Assembly: GCA_934486455.1 (NCBI GenBank)
Contig: CAKSPR010000064.1
Span: 1 to 5,479 of the forward strand
Direction of reading: 5' to 3'
DNA: 5,479 bases
Source of the DNA: an uncultured Eubacteriales bacterium
GTDB lineage: Bacteria > Bacillota > Clostridia > Oscillospirales > Acutalibacteraceae
Shown here: positions 5,047 through 5,479 of the stretch, piece after piece
How positions within the stretch are numbered: position 1 is the first letter of the stretch
Layout of the letters: each line of letters begins with the position of its first letter
Made by a program: the position numbers and the translations under genes
The notes under the pieces: model-generated
The model's database searches: none
Told to the model about the DNA's origin: nothing
Seen by the model: only the letters and a program-made list of their open reading frames with translations

Positions 5047-5479
5047 TTGTCCGACACCTCCGATTGTTCGGCGCTTCCCTGCCCGTCTGCGATTTCATGC
5101 TCCGCGGTGACCTCCTGCCCGTCGGCGGGTTTTTGCCGCTTTGCGCCTCGCCTGTAAAAATAATAAGCGATGCCGATGGCGATTGCTCCCGACGGAATTA
5201 TCATAAAGCTGGTCGAGCTGACAAGGGCGGGCACAAAAACAAACAACAGACTCATGACCACAAGGGGCACGAGAGCGATCTTCATGTTTTTCCGATAATA
5301 TTTATATGCCATTGCGCCGAAAAGGGCGGGAACGACATTGTCGAAGGCGGGCTGCAGCGAGGGCTCCTGAAGCAGGGGGCGCAGGGGTGTCAGCGCCGCG
5401 ACGCCCACGGCCAGCACCACAATGGTGGTCAAAGAGGAGGTGGCAATCGAGAGGGTGGAAATTATCTCGTTTTCTCTTG
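5043..5479 (-). CDS. Uncharacterised polytopic membrane protein, 5' end missing
   Basis: The frame stays open to the right edge of the window, so the true start lies outside. A TTG at 5432-5430 is in frame but probably internal. About 144 residues are visible. They form a hydrophobic segment at the cut end (IATSSLTTIVVLAVGVAAL), a loop with PLRPLLQEP, a second possible segment around FDNVVPALFGAMAYKYY followed by RKN, and two clear helices (KIALVPLVVMSLLFVFVPALV and FMIIPSGAIAIGIAYYFYRR). A hydrophilic tail of about 35 residues rich in Glu, Gln and Ala ends the protein. The basic YYRKN and YRRGAKR patches suggest cytoplasmic ends. I do not recognise the family. Coupling to the M20 peptidase suggests a linked role, for example transport of its substrate or product, but nothing in the visible part proves transport. 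Confidence 0.75.
   Translation of the reverse strand, partial: RENEIISTLSIATSSLTTIVVLAVGVAALTPLRPLLQEPSLQPAFDNVVPALFGAMAYKYYRKNMKIALVPLVVMSLLFVFVPALVSSTSFMIIPSGAIAIGIAYYFYRRGAKRQKPADGQEVTAEHEIADGQGSAEQSEVSDK
5055..5061 (-). promoter_or_regulatory. Ribosome binding site of the M20 peptidase
   Basis: The minus strand reads GGAGGTG inside the last codons of the upstream gene, eight bases before the ATG at 5046. It decides the peptidase start and allows independent initiation as well as coupling. Confidence 0.85.

Overview
The window looks like chromosome of a Gram-positive gut-type Clostridia bacterium (Oscillospiraceae/Ruminococcaceae-like; this is inference). Three things point there: a wall-anchored surface protein with a PPKTG sorting signal and a style of Ig-like and Cys-rich repeat modules typical of such genomes, an ECF vitamin-transporter S component, and strong AAGGGGG and GGAGGTG ribosome binding sites. 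No rRNA, tRNA, CRISPR array, insertion sequence or phage gene is visible.

Layout: (1) 1-1538 (+) is the 3' part of a large surface-protein gene. It encodes an Ig-like module, then 14 tandem 19-residue Cys/His/Asp-rich units (348-1145), then Cys-pair modules and a C-terminal sortase signal. (2) 1591-1640 is a long, nearly perfect hairpin with A and T flanks that can terminate transcription from both sides. (3) 1642-2196 (-) is an ECF transporter S component. It is divergently transcribed from (4) 2287-3462 (+), a GntR/MocR (PdxR-like) regulator with a PLP aminotransferase-type domain. (5) 3518-3567 is a second bidirectional hairpin. (6) 3607-5046 (-) is a membrane-anchored M20 metallopeptidase. 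It is translationally coupled by an ATGA overlap to (7) 5043-5479 (-), the C-terminal part of an uncharacterised polytopic membrane protein that enters from the right edge.

The divergent pair appears to be a small vitamin-uptake control unit, most simply for vitamin B6: a MocR/PdxR-like regulator beside a substrate-binding membrane subunit. The 90-bp intergenic region holds two overlapping promoters whose -10 boxes share a perfect 14-bp palindrome. It also holds a 14-bp direct repeat (TCTGCCTATWTTAT, 24-bp period) placed where it could control both genes. The regulator itself is unusual: it stops about 70-80 residues short of its family's usual end, and it seems to carry Ser where the PLP-pyridine Asp is expected.

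The most eye-catching region is the repeat array. Every unit keeps three Cys, one His and an acidic loop almost unchanged at the protein level while synonymous codons vary, giving an extracellular domain with 42 Cys that may bind metal. I see no convincing new multi-gene defence or mobile system. The best leads are the repeat array, the operator architecture with the truncated MocR regulator, and the peptidase/membrane-protein pair.
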